51,063 nt of DNA from an uncultured Prevotella sp. (GCA_900316015.1 ONBG01000023.1:1-51063); one strand, 5' to 3'. Positions 8,704 through 18,557 are shown, counted from the first letter of the stretch. Numbers and translations are program-made. The notes: a model not told the origin generated them from the sequence alone.

Positions 8704-10188
8704 ATGTCATCATTTGTTGCAGATAAAATTGTAATGGACGGTCTTACTTTCGATGACGTCCTGTTAATCCCGGCTTATTCAGAGGTCTTGCCTAAAGAGG
8801 TGCAGTTGAAAACTAAGTTTTCGCGTAACATCAACTTGAACGTTCCTTTTGTGACTGCTGCGATGGACACGGTCACAGAATCGGAGATGGCTATTGCCAT
8901 TGCGCGTGAGGGAGGTATCGGCGTCATCCACAAGAATATGTCCATTGAAGAACAGGCTCGGCAGGTAGCCATTGTCAAGCGCGCAGAGAATGGAATGATC
9001 TATGATCCGGTCACTATTCGTCGCGGAAGTACTGTCAAGGATGCGTTGGATATGATGCACGAATATCATATTGGCGGCATTCCTGTGGTGGATGAGGAGA
9101 ATCATCTCGTAGGAATTGTCACGAATCGTGACTTGCGCTTCGAGCGCCATCTTGATAAGCTGATTGACGATGTCATGACGAGCGAGAACTTGGTGACAAC
9201 CCATCAGCAGACTGATTTGGCAGCGGCTGCCCAGATCTTGCAGGAAAATAAGATAGAAAAGCTCCCCGTTGTTGATGCTGGCAATCATTTAGTGGGGTTG
9301 ATTACATATAAGGATATTACAAAGGCAAAAGATAAGCCCATGGCATGCAAGGATGACAAAGGTCGCCTGCGGGTTGCTGCCGGCGTTGGCGTGACTGCAG
9401 ACACGTTGGATCGTGCACAAGCTCTTGTTGAGGCAGGGGCTGATGCCATTGTCGTGGATACGGCCCATGGGCATTCTTTGGGCGTTATTGAGAAACTTCG
9501 TGAGGTAAAGGCTTCTTTCCCCAATGTGGACATTGTTGTAGGAAACGTGGCTACTGGAGCTGCAGCCAAAATGCTGGTGGACAATGGCGCGGATGCCATC
9601 AAGGTGGGTATCGGACCGGGTTCGATCTGCACGACACGTGTGGTTGCTGGTGTCGGCGTGCCACAGCTCTCTGCGGTATATGATGTCTATTCTGCTTTGC
9701 AAGGCACAAATGTGCCTCTGATCGCAGACGGTGGACTCCGTTACTCCGGTGACGTGGTGAAGGCATTGGCTGCGGGTGGCAGTTGTGTGATGATCGGATC
9801 TTTAGTAGCTGGAACAGAGGAGAGCCCAGGTGAGACCATCATTTTCAATGGACGTAAGTTCAAAAGCTATCGGGGCATGGGATCACTGGAGGCTATGGAA
9901 CAGAAGAATGGTTCTAAGGATCGCTACTTCCAAGGAGAGATCAAAGATGCCAAGAAGTTAGTACCAGAAGGTATTGCAGGTCGTGTACCGTACAAGGGAA
10001 CTGTTCAGGAGGTGATCTATCAGTTGGTGGGTGGTCTTCGCTCCGGAATGGGCTACTGTGGGGCTGCTACCATCGATAAGTTGCATGATGCGAAATTCGT
10101 GAGGATTACTAACGCTGGCGTCTTAGAGAGTCATCCCCATGATATTACGATCACCAGTGAGGCTCCTAACTACAGTCGCCCAGAATAA
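8704..10188 (+). CDS. guaB: IMP dehydrogenase
   Basis: Converts IMP to XMP with NAD+, the first committed step to GMP. The 494-residue protein has the TIM-barrel catalytic domain interrupted by two CBS domains (about 98-155 and 160-215). The catalytic cysteine is Cys309 in [11 protein letters not shown], and the later [10 protein letters not shown] and GKVPYKG-like flap segments (here GRVPYKG) are present. It is first in a string of six close genes: the next start lies 2 nt after its stop. The grouping of a guanine synthesis gene with envelope chaperones and mutL is probably just shared transcription. Confidence 0.97.
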   Translation: MSSFVADKIVMDGLTFDDVLLIPAYSEVLPKEVQLKTKFSRNINLNVPFVTAAMDTVTESEMAIAIAREGGIGVIHKNMSIEEQARQVAIVKRAENGMIYDPVTIRRGSTVKDALDMMHEYHIGGIPVVDEENHLVGIVTNRDLRFERHLDKLIDDVMTSENLVTTHQQTDLAAAAQILQENKIEKLPVVDAGNHLVGLITYKDITKAKDKPMACKDDKGRLRVAAGVGVTADTLDRAQALVEAGADAIVVDTAHGHSLGVIEKLREVKASFPNVDIVVGNVATGAAAKMLVDNGADAIKVGIGPGSICTTRVVAGVGVPQLSAVYDVYSALQGTNVPLIADGGLRYSGDVVKALAAGGSCVMIGSLVAGTEESPGETIIFNGRKFKSYRGMGSLEAMEQKNGSKDRYFQGEIKDAKKLVPEGIAGRVPYKGTVQEVIYQLVGGLRSGMGYCGAATIDKLHDAKFVRITNAGVLESHPHDITITSEAPNYSRPE

Positions 10189-10190
10189 AG

Positions 10191-11624
10191 ATGAAACTGA
10201 TGAAGTTCAAAACTCTTCTCGTCCTCTTGTTGGGATGGTGTGACTTGGCAATTGCGCAAGACGACCCGGTGGTCATGGCGATCGGTGGGGAGCCTGTCCA
10301 TCGATCGGAGTTTGAATATTCATATAATAAAAACAATACGGCAAATGTGATTGACAAGAAGAGCATCGACGAGTACGTCGATCTCTTCGTCAATTACAAG
10401 TTGAAAGTCCTGGCAGCAAAGGCTGCCCATTTAGATACCATCAGTGAGCTCCGTCAGGAATTCTTGGGGTATCGTAACCAACAACTCTTGCCTGCTTTCC
10501 TTACGGATGGCGATATAGAACAAGAAGCAAGGAAGATCTATCAGGAGACTCAGATAAGGGTAAATGGAAATGGGGGGATGCGAAAGCTATCGCAAATCTT
10601 TATTTATTTGCCACAGAAATCAACGAAAGTCCAGGAAAACGCAGCAAAGTTGCGGGCTGACTCTATCTTCCAAGCTCTTCAGCAGGGGGCTGCCTTTGAT
10701 GTTCTCGCCAAGAAGTGTTCTGAAGAGGAGGCATCTGCTGTGAAGGGCGGGGAACTGCCTTGGATCCAGAAAGGGCAGACCTTAAAGGAATTCGAGGACG
10801 TGGCGTTCTCCCTGAAAGAGGGTGAGATCAGCAAGCCCTTTCTCACTCCAGTCGGTTACCATATTCTCTTGCTGAAAAAGAAAAGCGACTTCTTCCCTTA
10901 TGATTCTGTCAGGGCAAATATCATTAAGTTTATCGACCAGCGAGGGCTCCGGGAGAGCATCATTGAAGGAAAGGTGAAGACCATGGCTGAGAGAAGGGGC
11001 ATCTCTAAGGATGAGGTCCTGAATGAGAAAGAGAAAGAGTTGGAAGCCCAAGACCCATCGTTCAAGTACTTGATCCAGGAATACCGTGACGGAAGCTTGC
11101 TCTATGAGATCAGTAACCGTACCGTTTGGGAGAAGGCCGAGAAGGATGAGGCTGGATTGCAAAACTATTATAACCGGAATAAGAAAAGATATCGCTGGAG
11201 CCAGCCTAGATTCAAGGGCATCGCCTATTATACGCGGAAAGAGGAGGATCTCAAGGCTGTCCAGAAGGTCATTAAGAATGTTCCATTCAGTCAGTGGACA
11301 GAGGTGCTGAGCGAGCACTTTGGCAAAGGAAAGGAAATTACCATCAAGGCAGAGAAAGGAATCTTCAAGAAAGGGGACAATGCCGTTGTCGACAAGGAAG
11401 TATTCAGAGCTCCTGTGACAGTTCCCACGGTGAAAGGCTTTCCCTATGCTTCCGTGTATGGGAAGCGGCTGAAGAAAGGCCCGCAGGAAATGGAAGACGT
11501 CCGTTCACAAGTCGTTGCTGATTATCAGGAGCAACTTGAGAAGGAATGGGTGAAAAGCTTGAGGAGCCAGTATCCTGTCCAAGTCTATAAGGAGGTTCTT
11601 GCGACCGTAAACAAGCATCATTAG
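10191..11624 (+). CDS. Periplasmic PpiC/SurA-like peptidylprolyl isomerase
   Basis: Secreted folding helper. A signal peptide is visible at the N-terminus (hydrophobic LLVLLLGW, cleavage likely after AIAQ around residue 23). One parvulin domain spans about 130-230, with the family marks FDVLAKKCSEE, GGELPW (186-191) and VGYHILLL (221-228). The C-terminal half (235-477) is charged and helical with no motif I recognise. It is 477 residues long and starts 2 nt after guaB. A second, SurA-like isomerase follows 34 nt downstream, so this pair plus the OstA-like gene forms an outer-membrane biogenesis block. It could equally be called PpiD-like; the parvulin assignment is firm, the client range unknown. 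Confidence 0.85.
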   Translation: MKLMKFKTLLVLLLGWCDLAIAQDDPVVMAIGGEPVHRSEFEYSYNKNNTANVIDKKSIDEYVDLFVNYKLKVLAAKAAHLDTISELRQEFLGYRNQQLLPAFLTDGDIEQEARKIYQETQIRVNGNGGMRKLSQIFIYLPQKSTKVQENAAKLRADSIFQALQQGAAFDVLAKKCSEEEASAVKGGELPWIQKGQTLKEFEDVAFSLKEGEISKPFLTPVGYHILLLKKKSDFFPYDSVRANIIKFIDQRGLRESIIEGKVKTMAERRGISKDEVLNEKEKELEAQDPSFKYLIQEYRDGSLLYEISNRTVWEKAEKDEAGLQNYYNRNKKRYRWSQPRFKGIAYYTRKEEDLKAVQKVIKNVPFSQWTEVLSEHFGKGKEITIKAEKGIFKKGDNAVVDKEVFRAPVTVPTVKGFPYASVYGKRLKKGPQEMEDVRSQVVADYQEQLEKEWVKSLRSQYPVQVYKEVLATVNKHH

Positions 11625-11658
11625 TTTTATGTACTGTTAAGTACCAAAAGATATACGA

Positions 11659-13104
11659 ATGAAAATTGGATTTAAAATATTGTTAGGTTTGATAGCATTG
11701 CTTTTCGTCATAGGGGTTAATGCGAATGCTAACCGTTTCCGGAACGGTCTGATGAATGACGATACCACGAAGGTGACCAAAGAGGAGCCGAAAATACCGG
11801 AGTCAAGTATTGTCGACGAAGTCATCTGGGTGGTCGGCGATGAACCGATCCTGAAATCGGAAGTAGAGGCCGTTCGCCTGCAAGGAGAGGCCGAGGGGAC
11901 CAAGTGGAAAGGGGATCCTGATTGCGCGATCCCGGAGCAGATGGCGGTACAAAAGTTGTTCTTGCATCAGGCTGCTATTGACAGTATCGAGGTTACTGAG
12001 TCGGAGATTTCTCAAGATATAGAACAGCAGATCAATTATTGGATACAACTGATAGGATCGAAGGAGAAACTGGAAGAATACCGCAAGCAAACGGTCACTC
12101 AGATGCGCCAGCAGATGCATGATGATTTCAAGAACAATAAATTGATCCAAAAGGAGAAAGAAAGTCTGGTCAAGGACATCACGGTGTCTCCTGCCGCAGT
12201 CCGTGCTTATTTCAAGAACCTTCCAGAGGACAGCATTCCTTTCGTGCCGACCGAGGTGGAAGTAGAGATCCTCACGCGTCAGCCGAAGGTGGCACCTGAG
12301 GAGATAGCTCGCATCAAAGACCAGTTGCGTGATTTCACGGAGCGAGTGAACAAGGGTGAGACAACCTTTGCCACCTTGGCACGCCTTTATTCAGAGGACC
12401 CGGGATCAGCTCGTCAGGGCGGGGAGTTAGGGTATACAGGTCGTGGCGTCCTGGACCCAGCCTTTGCGAACGTGGCTTTCAACCTGACCGACCCCAAGAA
12501 AATATCCAAGATCGTAGAGACGGAGTTCGGCTACCATATCATCCAGTTGATCGATAAACGTGGTGATAAGGTGAACGTGCGTCATATCCTGCTGAAGCCT
12601 AATGTCACGGAAGAGGCGATCACTCAGGCTAAGCAGCGGTTGGATTCCATTGCCACGGACATCCGTGCCAATAAGTTCTCCTTCGAGGAGGCGGCTACCG
12701 TACTCTCCGACGACAAGGATACCAGGAACAACAATGGCGTGATGGTCAACACAGCCCAGACAGCAGAGGGTCCTACCCGTACCTCCCGCTTTGAGATGAA
12801 GGATCTCCCGACAGAGGTGGCTAAGGTTGTGGACACTTTAAAGGTAGGAGCGATCTCCCAGGCCTTTGAGATGGTCAACTCCAAAGGGAAAAAGGTGTGT
12901 GCCATCGTCAAGCTGAAGAATAAGATCGAGGGACATAAGGCAACCATTACTGAGGACTTCCAAGTGATGAAGAATGTCGTCCTTGCCAAGGAAAGGGAAA
13001 AGACTTTGCACGATTGGGTCGTGAATAAGATCAAACATACTTATGTACGTATGGCTGACCGGTATAAGAATTGTAAATTTGAATACGAAGGTTGGGTTAA
13101 ATGA
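11659..13104 (+). CDS. surA: SurA-like periplasmic chaperone/peptidylprolyl isomerase
   Basis: Chaperone for outer-membrane proteins. The 481 residues begin with a signal sequence (ILLGLIALLFVIGVNANA), then a SurA N-terminal region (about 50-190, starting at VDEVIWVVGDEPILKSEVE, the classic SurA opening). The first parvulin domain is clear (about 195-300, with YSEDPGSARQGGELGYTGRG and FGYHIIQL). A second, more diverged one follows at about 305-405 (VNVRHILLKP). This domain order matches SurA. The stop overlaps the next start by 4 nt (ATGA), so translation is coupled to the OstA-like gene. That fits a joint role in outer-membrane assembly. Confidence 0.88.
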   Translation: MKIGFKILLGLIALLFVIGVNANANRFRNGLMNDDTTKVTKEEPKIPESSIVDEVIWVVGDEPILKSEVEAVRLQGEAEGTKWKGDPDCAIPEQMAVQKLFLHQAAIDSIEVTESEISQDIEQQINYWIQLIGSKEKLEEYRKQTVTQMRQQMHDDFKNNKLIQKEKESLVKDITVSPAAVRAYFKNLPEDSIPFVPTEVEVEILTRQPKVAPEEIARIKDQLRDFTERVNKGETTFATLARLYSEDPGSARQGGELGYTGRGVLDPAFANVAFNLTDPKKISKIVETEFGYHIIQLIDKRGDKVNVRHILLKPNVTEEAITQAKQRLDSIATDIRANKFSFEEAATVLSDDKDTRNNNGVMVNTAQTAEGPTRTSRFEMKDLPTEVAKVVDTLKVGAISQAFEMVNSKGKKVCAIVKLKNKIEGHKATITEDFQVMKNVVLAKEREKTLHDWVVNKIKHTYVRMADRYKNCKFEYEGWVK

Positions 13105-14843
13105 CATCCAGAAAGAACATATATGCTGATATCTACGGGCATAGGATTACTCTTGTAGTGGTTCTATGCCTTTTTGGGCTATGCGTAGCACAGTCCAGCA
13201 GGGTCAAGCATCGTCGTGCAAAGGCTAAGGATGACCGGGTATATCTCATCCACTCGGATGAGCTGAAATTCGATATGTATGGCCCCAACCCTGATGCGCA
13301 GATTGTCAAAGGGCGCGTTCATTTCTCTCATCAAGGGGCACAACTGTGGTGCGACAGTGCCTATTTCTACCAGCAATCGAATTCAGTGAAAGCCTTCGGG
13401 CATGTTCGCTTCCGGCAAGGTGATACCTTGTCGCTATCCTGCGACCATGCCGCTTATGACGGGCAGCAGCAATTGATGACTGCCAGCAAGAACGTGGTAC
13501 TCCATCATCGCAGGCAGACCTTGTACACGGACAGCTTGATCTACGACCGACTCTATAATTTCGCCTATTTCCAAGAGGGAGGAACGCTGATTGACGGGAA
13601 AGACAAATTGGTCTCTGACTGGGGACAATACAATACGGGAACACGTGAGGCGGTGTTCTACTATAATGTGAAAATGCGGAATGGATCCAGGGTGATCTCT
13701 ACGGATACCTTGTATTATGATACCAGTAAATCGTTGGCCCATATTGTGGGACCTTCCAAGATCACGTCGAAATCGACGGTGATTAATACCAGCCAAGGGT
13801 ATTTTAATACGAAAAGTGACAAAGCGCAGCTCTTCGGACGATCAACTGTCGTGGACAAGGATAAGACCATTACGGGTGATAGCTTGTTTTATAACGATAA
13901 AACGGGAATCGCCAAGGGATACGGAAATGTCGTGTATGTAGATAAAAAGCAGAAGAACTCCCTAAACTGCGAGGAGTTCCTGTATAATGAGAAGACTGGG
14001 TATGGGTTTGCTACGAAGCGCGCCCTTGCCAAGGATTATTCCCAGCGAGATACTTTGTATGCGCATTCCGACACCATGAAGATCTACACGTATCATATCA
14101 ATACGGATTCTGTATATCGGGTGGTACACTGCTTCCGGAAGGTTAGGGTGTACCGTCAGGACGTTCAGGCCGTCTGCGACTCCTTGGTATTCAATTCCAA
14201 GGATTCTTGTATGACCATGTACCACGACCCTATCTGCTGGGCGGGGGAACGCCAGTTGCTGGGCGAGGTTATCAAGGCTTATATGAACGACTCTACACTT
14301 CGCTATGCCAACGTGAAAGGACAGGCTTTGTCAATCGAGCAGATGGATGACAAGAAGCATTACAATCAAGTGTCCTCCAAGGAAATGGAGGCTTATTTCA
14401 TTGATGGGAAAATCCGCAAGAGCGTTGCCTTTGGCAATGTGAGGGCGATCTATTACCCAATGGATGATAAGGATAGTTCATTGATTGGACTGAACTATAC
14501 AGAGACGGATACCATGAAGATGTACATGACTCCTGAGCGGAAACTGGAACGGATCTGGATGCCAAAGGCAACTGGGACCCTTTATCCGATGACCCAGATA
14601 CCGCCCAGTAAGATGAAATTGGATGTTTTCGCCTGGTTTGACAATATCCGCCCGGTTGACAAAGATGATGTGTTCAATTGGCGAGGGAAAGGTGAAGGCT
14701 CCCAACTGAAGGTGATCAAGCGGCATTCTGCTCCATTGCAACATCTTGGCAATCCGTCTTCGCCCCAGGAAACTCCTTCTGAACCACCAGAAAAAGTTGC
14801 GAAGGGGAACAGCACTCCTCAAAGAAACAAAGCAGAATCATGA
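13101..14843 (+). CDS. OstA/LptA-like LPS-transport protein
   Basis: Periplasmic protein with OstA/LptA-type beta-jellyroll repeats, the fold that carries LPS across the periplasm. After an N-terminal hydrophobic signal (about 15-31) the sequence shows repeated units of the form VKGRVHFSHQGAQLWCDSAYFY, VKAFGHVRFRQGDTLSLSCD, and ITGDSLFYNDKTGIAKGYGNV. At 580 residues it is much longer than E. coli LptA (185). The last 60 residues are Pro/Ser/Lys-rich and look disordered. It overlaps surA by 4 nt and the following small gene by 4 nt. Its role with LptB (1789) and the LptF/G permease (45951) is inferred from family. Confidence 0.8.
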   Translation: MTSRKNIYADIYGHRITLVVVLCLFGLCVAQSSRVKHRRAKAKDDRVYLIHSDELKFDMYGPNPDAQIVKGRVHFSHQGAQLWCDSAYFYQQSNSVKAFGHVRFRQGDTLSLSCDHAAYDGQQQLMTASKNVVLHHRRQTLYTDSLIYDRLYNFAYFQEGGTLIDGKDKLVSDWGQYNTGTREAVFYYNVKMRNGSRVISTDTLYYDTSKSLAHIVGPSKITSKSTVINTSQGYFNTKSDKAQLFGRSTVVDKDKTITGDSLFYNDKTGIAKGYGNVVYVDKKQKNSLNCEEFLYNEKTGYGFATKRALAKDYSQRDTLYAHSDTMKIYTYHINTDSVYRVVHCFRKVRVYRQDVQAVCDSLVFNSKDSCMTMYHDPICWAGERQLLGEVIKAYMNDSTLRYANVKGQALSIEQMDDKKHYNQVSSKEMEAYFIDGKIRKSVAFGNVRAIYYPMDDKDSSLIGLNYTETDTMKMYMTPERKLERIWMPKATGTLYPMTQIPPSKMKLDVFAWFDNIRPVDKDDVFNWRGKGEGSQLKVIKRHSAPLQHLGNPSSPQETPSEPPEKVAKGNSTPQRNKAES

Positions 14844-15127
14844 TGAATTTCTATCACATGCCCAAGCCTAAGGGCTTTCATCATCATTATATTTACGTGG
14901 ATGAGAGAAAGGAAAGGATCAAGAAAATGGAAGAAAAGGCAAAGCAAGAATTAGGCATGGAGCCTTCAACCGTGAAACCGGAAGATTTGAGAGGCACGTT
15001 CCATCGTGCGACAACACATGCCAGGAAACATCAGAAGAGACGGAACAGAATGTTTCTTCCAGGCTTTGCAACCTGTTTGTTTATCATTCTGTTGTTAGTC
15101 ATCCTATGGTACTTTTTAGCGAAATAA
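14840..15127 (+). CDS. Small single-pass membrane protein of unknown function
   Basis: A 95-residue protein I do not recognise as a named family. It has a His-rich beginning, a charged helical middle ([16 protein letters not shown], then a basic RKHQKRRNR stretch) and one C-terminal transmembrane helix ([18 protein letters not shown], about 74-92). By the positive-inside rule the basic N-terminal part should be cytoplasmic. It is sandwiched between the OstA-like gene (4-nt ATGA overlap) and mutL (1-nt gap), so it is very likely translated. The start could be 14840 or the adjacent ATG at 14843. Confidence 0.75.
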   Translation: MMNFYHMPKPKGFHHHYIYVDERKERIKKMEEKAKQELGMEPSTVKPEDLRGTFHRATTHARKHQKRRNRMFLPGFATCLFIILLLVILWYFLAK

Positions 15128-15128
15128 G

Positions 15129-16952
15129 ATGAGTGATATTATACAACTGTTACCAGATTCTGTAGCCAACCAGATTGCTGCAGGTGAGGTGATCCAACGT
15201 CCTGCCAGTGTCGTGAAGGAATTGGTGGAAAACGCCATTGATGCAGGTGCCCAGCATATAGACGTGCTGATCGTGGATGCCGGTCGCACCTCCATACAAG
15301 TCATCGATGATGGGAAGGGGATGTCCGATACGGATGCGCGCTTGGCTTTTGAGCGTCATGCCACATCGAAGATCCGCACGGCTGACGACCTGTTCTCCTT
15401 GCATACCATGGGCTTCCGAGGCGAGGCCTTGGCTTCGATCGCCGCCGTGGCACAGGTGGAACTTAAGACCCGGCAGGGAAACGCGGACATAGGGACATGC
15501 TTGTCGTTGTCCGGATCAAGGGTGCAGGGCCAGGAACCTTGTTCTTGTCCGGCAGGGAGCAACTTTAACGTTGAGAACCTGTTCTTCAACGTGCCCGCAC
15601 GGAGAAAATTCCTGAAATCGAATTCCACAGAGCTGAATAATATCATCACTGCTTTTGAGCGGATCGTCTTGGTCTATCCCAACATCTCCTTTACCTTGCA
15701 TAGCAATGGCGTGGAGATGTTCAACCTCAAGGAAAATGGATTGCGGCAACGGATCCTTGACGTGTTCGGGAAACGGTTGAACCAAGACCTGCTGCCGGTT
15801 AAGGTGAATACGACAGTTTGCAAGATCTCTGGATTCGTAGGGAAACCGGAGTCGGCGCGCAAGAAGGGGGCACACCAGTATTTCTTCGTCAATGGTAGGT
15901 ACATGAAACATCCTTATTTCAACAAGGCCGTGATGACGGCTTTCGAACGGTTGGTGCCCGCCGGGGAGCAAGTACCTTATTTCATTTACTTCGATGTGTC
16001 GCCTCAGGATATCGATGTCAATATCCATCCCACGAAAACGGAGATCAAGTTTGAAAATGAACAGGCAATCTGGCAGATCCTCTCTGCAGCCGTCAAGGAG
16101 TCGGTAGGGATCTTTAATGATGTGCCATCCATCGACTTTGACGTGCAAGGGAAACCGGATATCCCGGTTTTCAACCCAGATGTCCATCCCGCAGCAGCTC
16201 CAAAAGTCAACTATAACCCTCAGTACAACCCGTTTATGGAGAGCAAGTTGAACCAACGCAAGGAGATGCCCGACGCTTGGGAACAACTTTATGAAGGGCT
16301 GAAAGGTCCCCAGCAGGATGAGACGGAGATATTCGCTCCCCAGGAAAATCAGGAGATGCCGTCTACAGGGCGGGAGATGATCGCCGAGAAATCACCTGCC
16401 CATTATCAGTACAAGGGTAAGTATATAATGACTGCGGTCAAGTCGGGATTGATGATCATTGACCAGCATCGTGCCCATGTGCGTATTTTGTATGAGCAAT
16501 ATCTACAAGAACTGAAGGATCGGAAAGGATCTTCCCAGAAGGTCTTGTTCCCAGAGGTGATCTCCCTGACTGTCTCGGAGATGACTTTATTAGATAAGGT
16601 CCTGCCGGAACTGGTCAGCTTGGGCTTTGAGTTGACCGACTTAGGCAGTGGCAGCTATGCCATCAATGCGATACCCGCTGGGTTGGAAGGCATTAACACC
16701 GTCAATTTAGTGCATGACATGATCACTTCTGTCATGGAGAAGGGCAGCAATGCCATCGAGGAGATGAACCAGTCTCTAGCCCTGAGCCTCGCCCGGAATG
16801 CTGCTGTGCCGCAGGGACAGGTGCTGAACAATGAAGAGATGGAGAATATGGTCAATAGTCTCTTTGCTTGCAGCAATGTCAATTATACTCCGGATGGCAA
16901 GAATATCCTCTGTATCCTCCGCCAGCAGGAGATCGAACATTTGTTGGGGTAG
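15129..16952 (+). CDS. mutL: DNA mismatch repair protein MutL
   Basis: GHKL ATPase that links MutS to downstream repair. The N-terminal ATPase motifs are intact: [11 protein letters not shown] (31-41), DDGKGM (60-65) and TMGFRGEAL (93-101). The C-terminal dimerisation domain begins near 405. There the nuclease metal motif DQHA(x)2E(x)4E reads [12 protein letters not shown] (445-456): Ala to Arg at the fourth position and the first Glu replaced by Val451. The CPHGRP-type motif is replaced by TPDGKN near the end. So by sequence this MutL should be nuclease-negative, like the E. coli type. The length of 607 is normal. It ends the guaB operon; a hairpin (16989-17022) follows. Confidence 0.95.
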   Translation: MSDIIQLLPDSVANQIAAGEVIQRPASVVKELVENAIDAGAQHIDVLIVDAGRTSIQVIDDGKGMSDTDARLAFERHATSKIRTADDLFSLHTMGFRGEALASIAAVAQVELKTRQGNADIGTCLSLSGSRVQGQEPCSCPAGSNFNVENLFFNVPARRKFLKSNSTELNNIITAFERIVLVYPNISFTLHSNGVEMFNLKENGLRQRILDVFGKRLNQDLLPVKVNTTVCKISGFVGKPESARKKGAHQYFFVNGRYMKHPYFNKAVMTAFERLVPAGEQVPYFIYFDVSPQDIDVNIHPTKTEIKFENEQAIWQILSAAVKESVGIFNDVPSIDFDVQGKPDIPVFNPDVHPAAAPKVNYNPQYNPFMESKLNQRKEMPDAWEQLYEGLKGPQQDETEIFAPQENQEMPSTGREMIAEKSPAHYQYKGKYIMTAVKSGLMIIDQHRAHVRILYEQYLQELKDRKGSSQKVLFPEVISLTVSEMTLLDKVLPELVSLGFELTDLGSGSYAINAIPAGLEGINTVNLVHDMITSVMEKGSNAIEEMNQSLALSLARNAAVPQGQVLNNEEMENMVNSLFACSNVNYTPDGKNILCILRQQEIEHLLG

Positions 16953-16988
16953 TATTGGAAATTTCTTGAAAAGTATTGTACTTGTCAC

Positions 16989-17022
16989 TTTTGGGAAGAA
17001 GAAAGATTCTTTTTTCCCAAAA
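16989..17022. repeat. Inverted repeat between mutL and the OmpA-family gene
   Basis: TTTTGGGAA (16989-16997) and TTCCCAAAA (17014-17022) form a 9-bp stem that G-U and A-U pairs can extend inward. There is no T-run after it, so it is a weak terminator for mutL. It ends 1 nt before the TTG element of the next promoter and could be an operator instead. Confidence 0.5.
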
Positions 17023-17023
17023 A

Positions 17024-17055
17024 TTGATCATATCCGAAAAATATGATTATCTTTG
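17024..17055 (+). promoter_or_regulatory. Promoter of the OmpA-family gene
   Basis: TTG at 17024-17026 and TATCTTTG at 17048-17055 are spaced by 21 nt and fit the Bacteroidota consensus. Because the -7 box lies at 17048, the in-frame ATG at 17043 cannot be the start; the ATG at 17127 is. Confidence 0.65.
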
Positions 17056-17126
17056 CAAAGGTCTTATCATGGATATTTCTTGTTCATGAAAGGTTCATTT
17101 TATCGGATCGTATAACAGATAGGATT

Positions 17127-18275
17127 ATGAAAAAAGTATTGATATCATGGGTTCTCGCTTGGGTCATCTTGCCTCTATGGGCACAGGAATCGGATCCTAT
17201 TTTGAGAAGCAAAGTGGTCACGAATTCTTTTTGGAGCAACTGGTTCTTCCAGCTGGGTGCTGATTGGAATGCTTGGTATTCGAATGAAGAGTCAAGCCTG
17301 CATTTCTCCAAGAGCCCCTTGAAGACGTTTCGCTCAAATCCCGGCATCTCCATCGCCCTCGGAAAGTGGTTCACCCCAAGTCTAGGCTTGCGCACGAAGG
17401 TGCAGGGCATTTGGGGCAAGACGGTGACCGACGAGAACAACGATGGCAACGGGAATAAATATTGGATCCTGAATGAACAGGCTTTGTTTAACCTAAGCCA
17501 TATGATTGGTGGCTATAACCCCGACCGGATGTGGAGCATCATTCCCTTTGCTGGCGCGGGCTTCGGGCGTACTTGTACCTATGACCTGTATGCCATGCAG
17601 TTGAGCGTAGGATTGTTGAATGAGTTCAGGCTCAGCAAGAAACTCGCCCTGAACGTGGAAGTGGGATGGAACCGTTGCGAAGGGGACATCGATGGCGTGA
17701 CAAGTGGCATCCATCAGACCCGTGGCTGGAAATCCCATGATAACAATCTGTATGGAGAAATAGGGCTTACCTTACATATCGGACGCTCCTCTTGGGACAG
17801 AGTGCCTGACGTGGATGCCATGAAGGCCATGTCACAGGCAGAGCTCGATGCGTTGAACGCGCAGTTGAGTGATGCGAATGCAGAGAATGAGCGACTGAAA
17901 GGCCTTCTTGGGAAGGAGTCTCCTGATACGTCCAAGACCGTGAAGGAGTATGTGACTGCCCCGGTTTCTGTATTCTTCCATCTCGGTGAGTATCAGAAAA
18001 TAGCAGATCCTAAGGATCTGGAAGATGTCAAGAGCTTGGTGGAATATGCCAAGAAGAACCATGTCCATCTTTTGGTAACAGGTTATGCAGACAGTGCTAC
18101 AGGCGATGAGACTATCAATCGAAGACTTGCCGAAGGGCGTGCAAACACGGTTGCTGGTCATCTCGTCCTACTGGGTCTTTCCCGAGACCAGATCAAGGTA
18201 GTTTCAAAGGGTGGTGTCAACGACTTGACTCCAGAGTCTTACAATCGCCGCGCGACGGTGGAGGTGACGGAATAA
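17127..18275 (+). CDS. OmpA family outer-membrane protein
   Basis: Outer-membrane protein that anchors the envelope to peptidoglycan. I chose the ATG at 17127 (382 residues) because it opens a classic signal peptide (MKKVLISWVLAWVILPLWAQ, cleavage after residue 20) and because the promoter box covers the upstream ATG. Residues 30-225 are rich in alternating aromatic and polar strands, as in a beta-barrel. A short coiled-coil linker follows (about 236-262, MSQAELDALNAQLSDANAEN). The OmpA-like domain is at 275-382 with VTGYADSATGDETINRRLAE, RA and NRRATVEV. It has its own promoter and no gene directly downstream; tRNA genes follow. Confidence 0.88.
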   Translation: MKKVLISWVLAWVILPLWAQESDPILRSKVVTNSFWSNWFFQLGADWNAWYSNEESSLHFSKSPLKTFRSNPGISIALGKWFTPSLGLRTKVQGIWGKTVTDENNDGNGNKYWILNEQALFNLSHMIGGYNPDRMWSIIPFAGAGFGRTCTYDLYAMQLSVGLLNEFRLSKKLALNVEVGWNRCEGDIDGVTSGIHQTRGWKSHDNNLYGEIGLTLHIGRSSWDRVPDVDAMKAMSQAELDALNAQLSDANAENERLKGLLGKESPDTSKTVKEYVTAPVSVFFHLGEYQKIADPKDLEDVKSLVEYAKKNHVHLLVTGYADSATGDETINRRLAEGRANTVAGHLVLLGLSRDQIKVVSKGGVNDLTPESYNRRATVEVTE

Positions 18276-18417
18276 GCGTTGCCTTTTGTGTGGAGTCGGG
18301 CAGTAGGAAGCCGTGTGCAACGCCTTCTTGCTGCTCGGTTTTTGAGGATCTTTGGAAGCATTGGTGCATGTTTTCTTTCCGTAAGATGCGAATAAAAAGA
18401 AAAAAGATACGGAAAAG

Positions 18418-18449
18418 TTTGGTGGAAAAGGGAAAATGTAGTACCTTTG
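18418..18449 (+). promoter_or_regulatory. Promoter of the first tRNA-Val gene
   Basis: TTTG at 18418-18421 and TACCTTTG at 18442-18449, spacer 20 nt, 21 nt upstream of the tRNA 5' end. The 195-nt stretch after the OmpA gene (18276-18470) otherwise shows only a weak inverted pair GCGTTGC (18276-18282) / GCAACGC (18317-18323), perhaps a terminator. Confidence 0.7.
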
Positions 18450-18470
18450 CATCGCTTTTGTAAAGCCTTG

Positions 18471-18545
18471 GGGCGTTTAGCTCAGCTGGTTTAGAGCATC
18501 TGCCTTACAAGCAGAGGGTCGGCGGTTCGAATCCGTCAACGCCCA
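18471..18545 (+). tRNA. tRNA-Val(TAC), copy 1, CCA encoded
   Basis: A full cloverleaf can be drawn. The acceptor GGGCGTT pairs with AACGCCC, the D-stem is GCTC/GAGC, and the anticodon stem TCTGC/GCAGA has loop CTTACAA (anticodon TAC, reading GTA). The T-arm is GGCGG-TTCGAAT-CCGTC with one G-U pair. The discriminator is A18545, and CCA follows in the DNA at 18546-18548. Confidence 0.95.
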
Positions 18546-18557
18546 CCAAGGGGTGTT

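Noticed and set aside
15516-16286. 256-codon minus-strand frame inside mutL
   Set aside because: Shadow of the mutL coding frame; no family resemblance, and it runs against an operon with tight spacing.
17043-17126. Upstream start for the OmpA-family protein at 17043
   Set aside because: The promoter -7 box lies at 17048-17055, so this codon is not transcribed; the ATG at 17127 begins a proper signal peptide.
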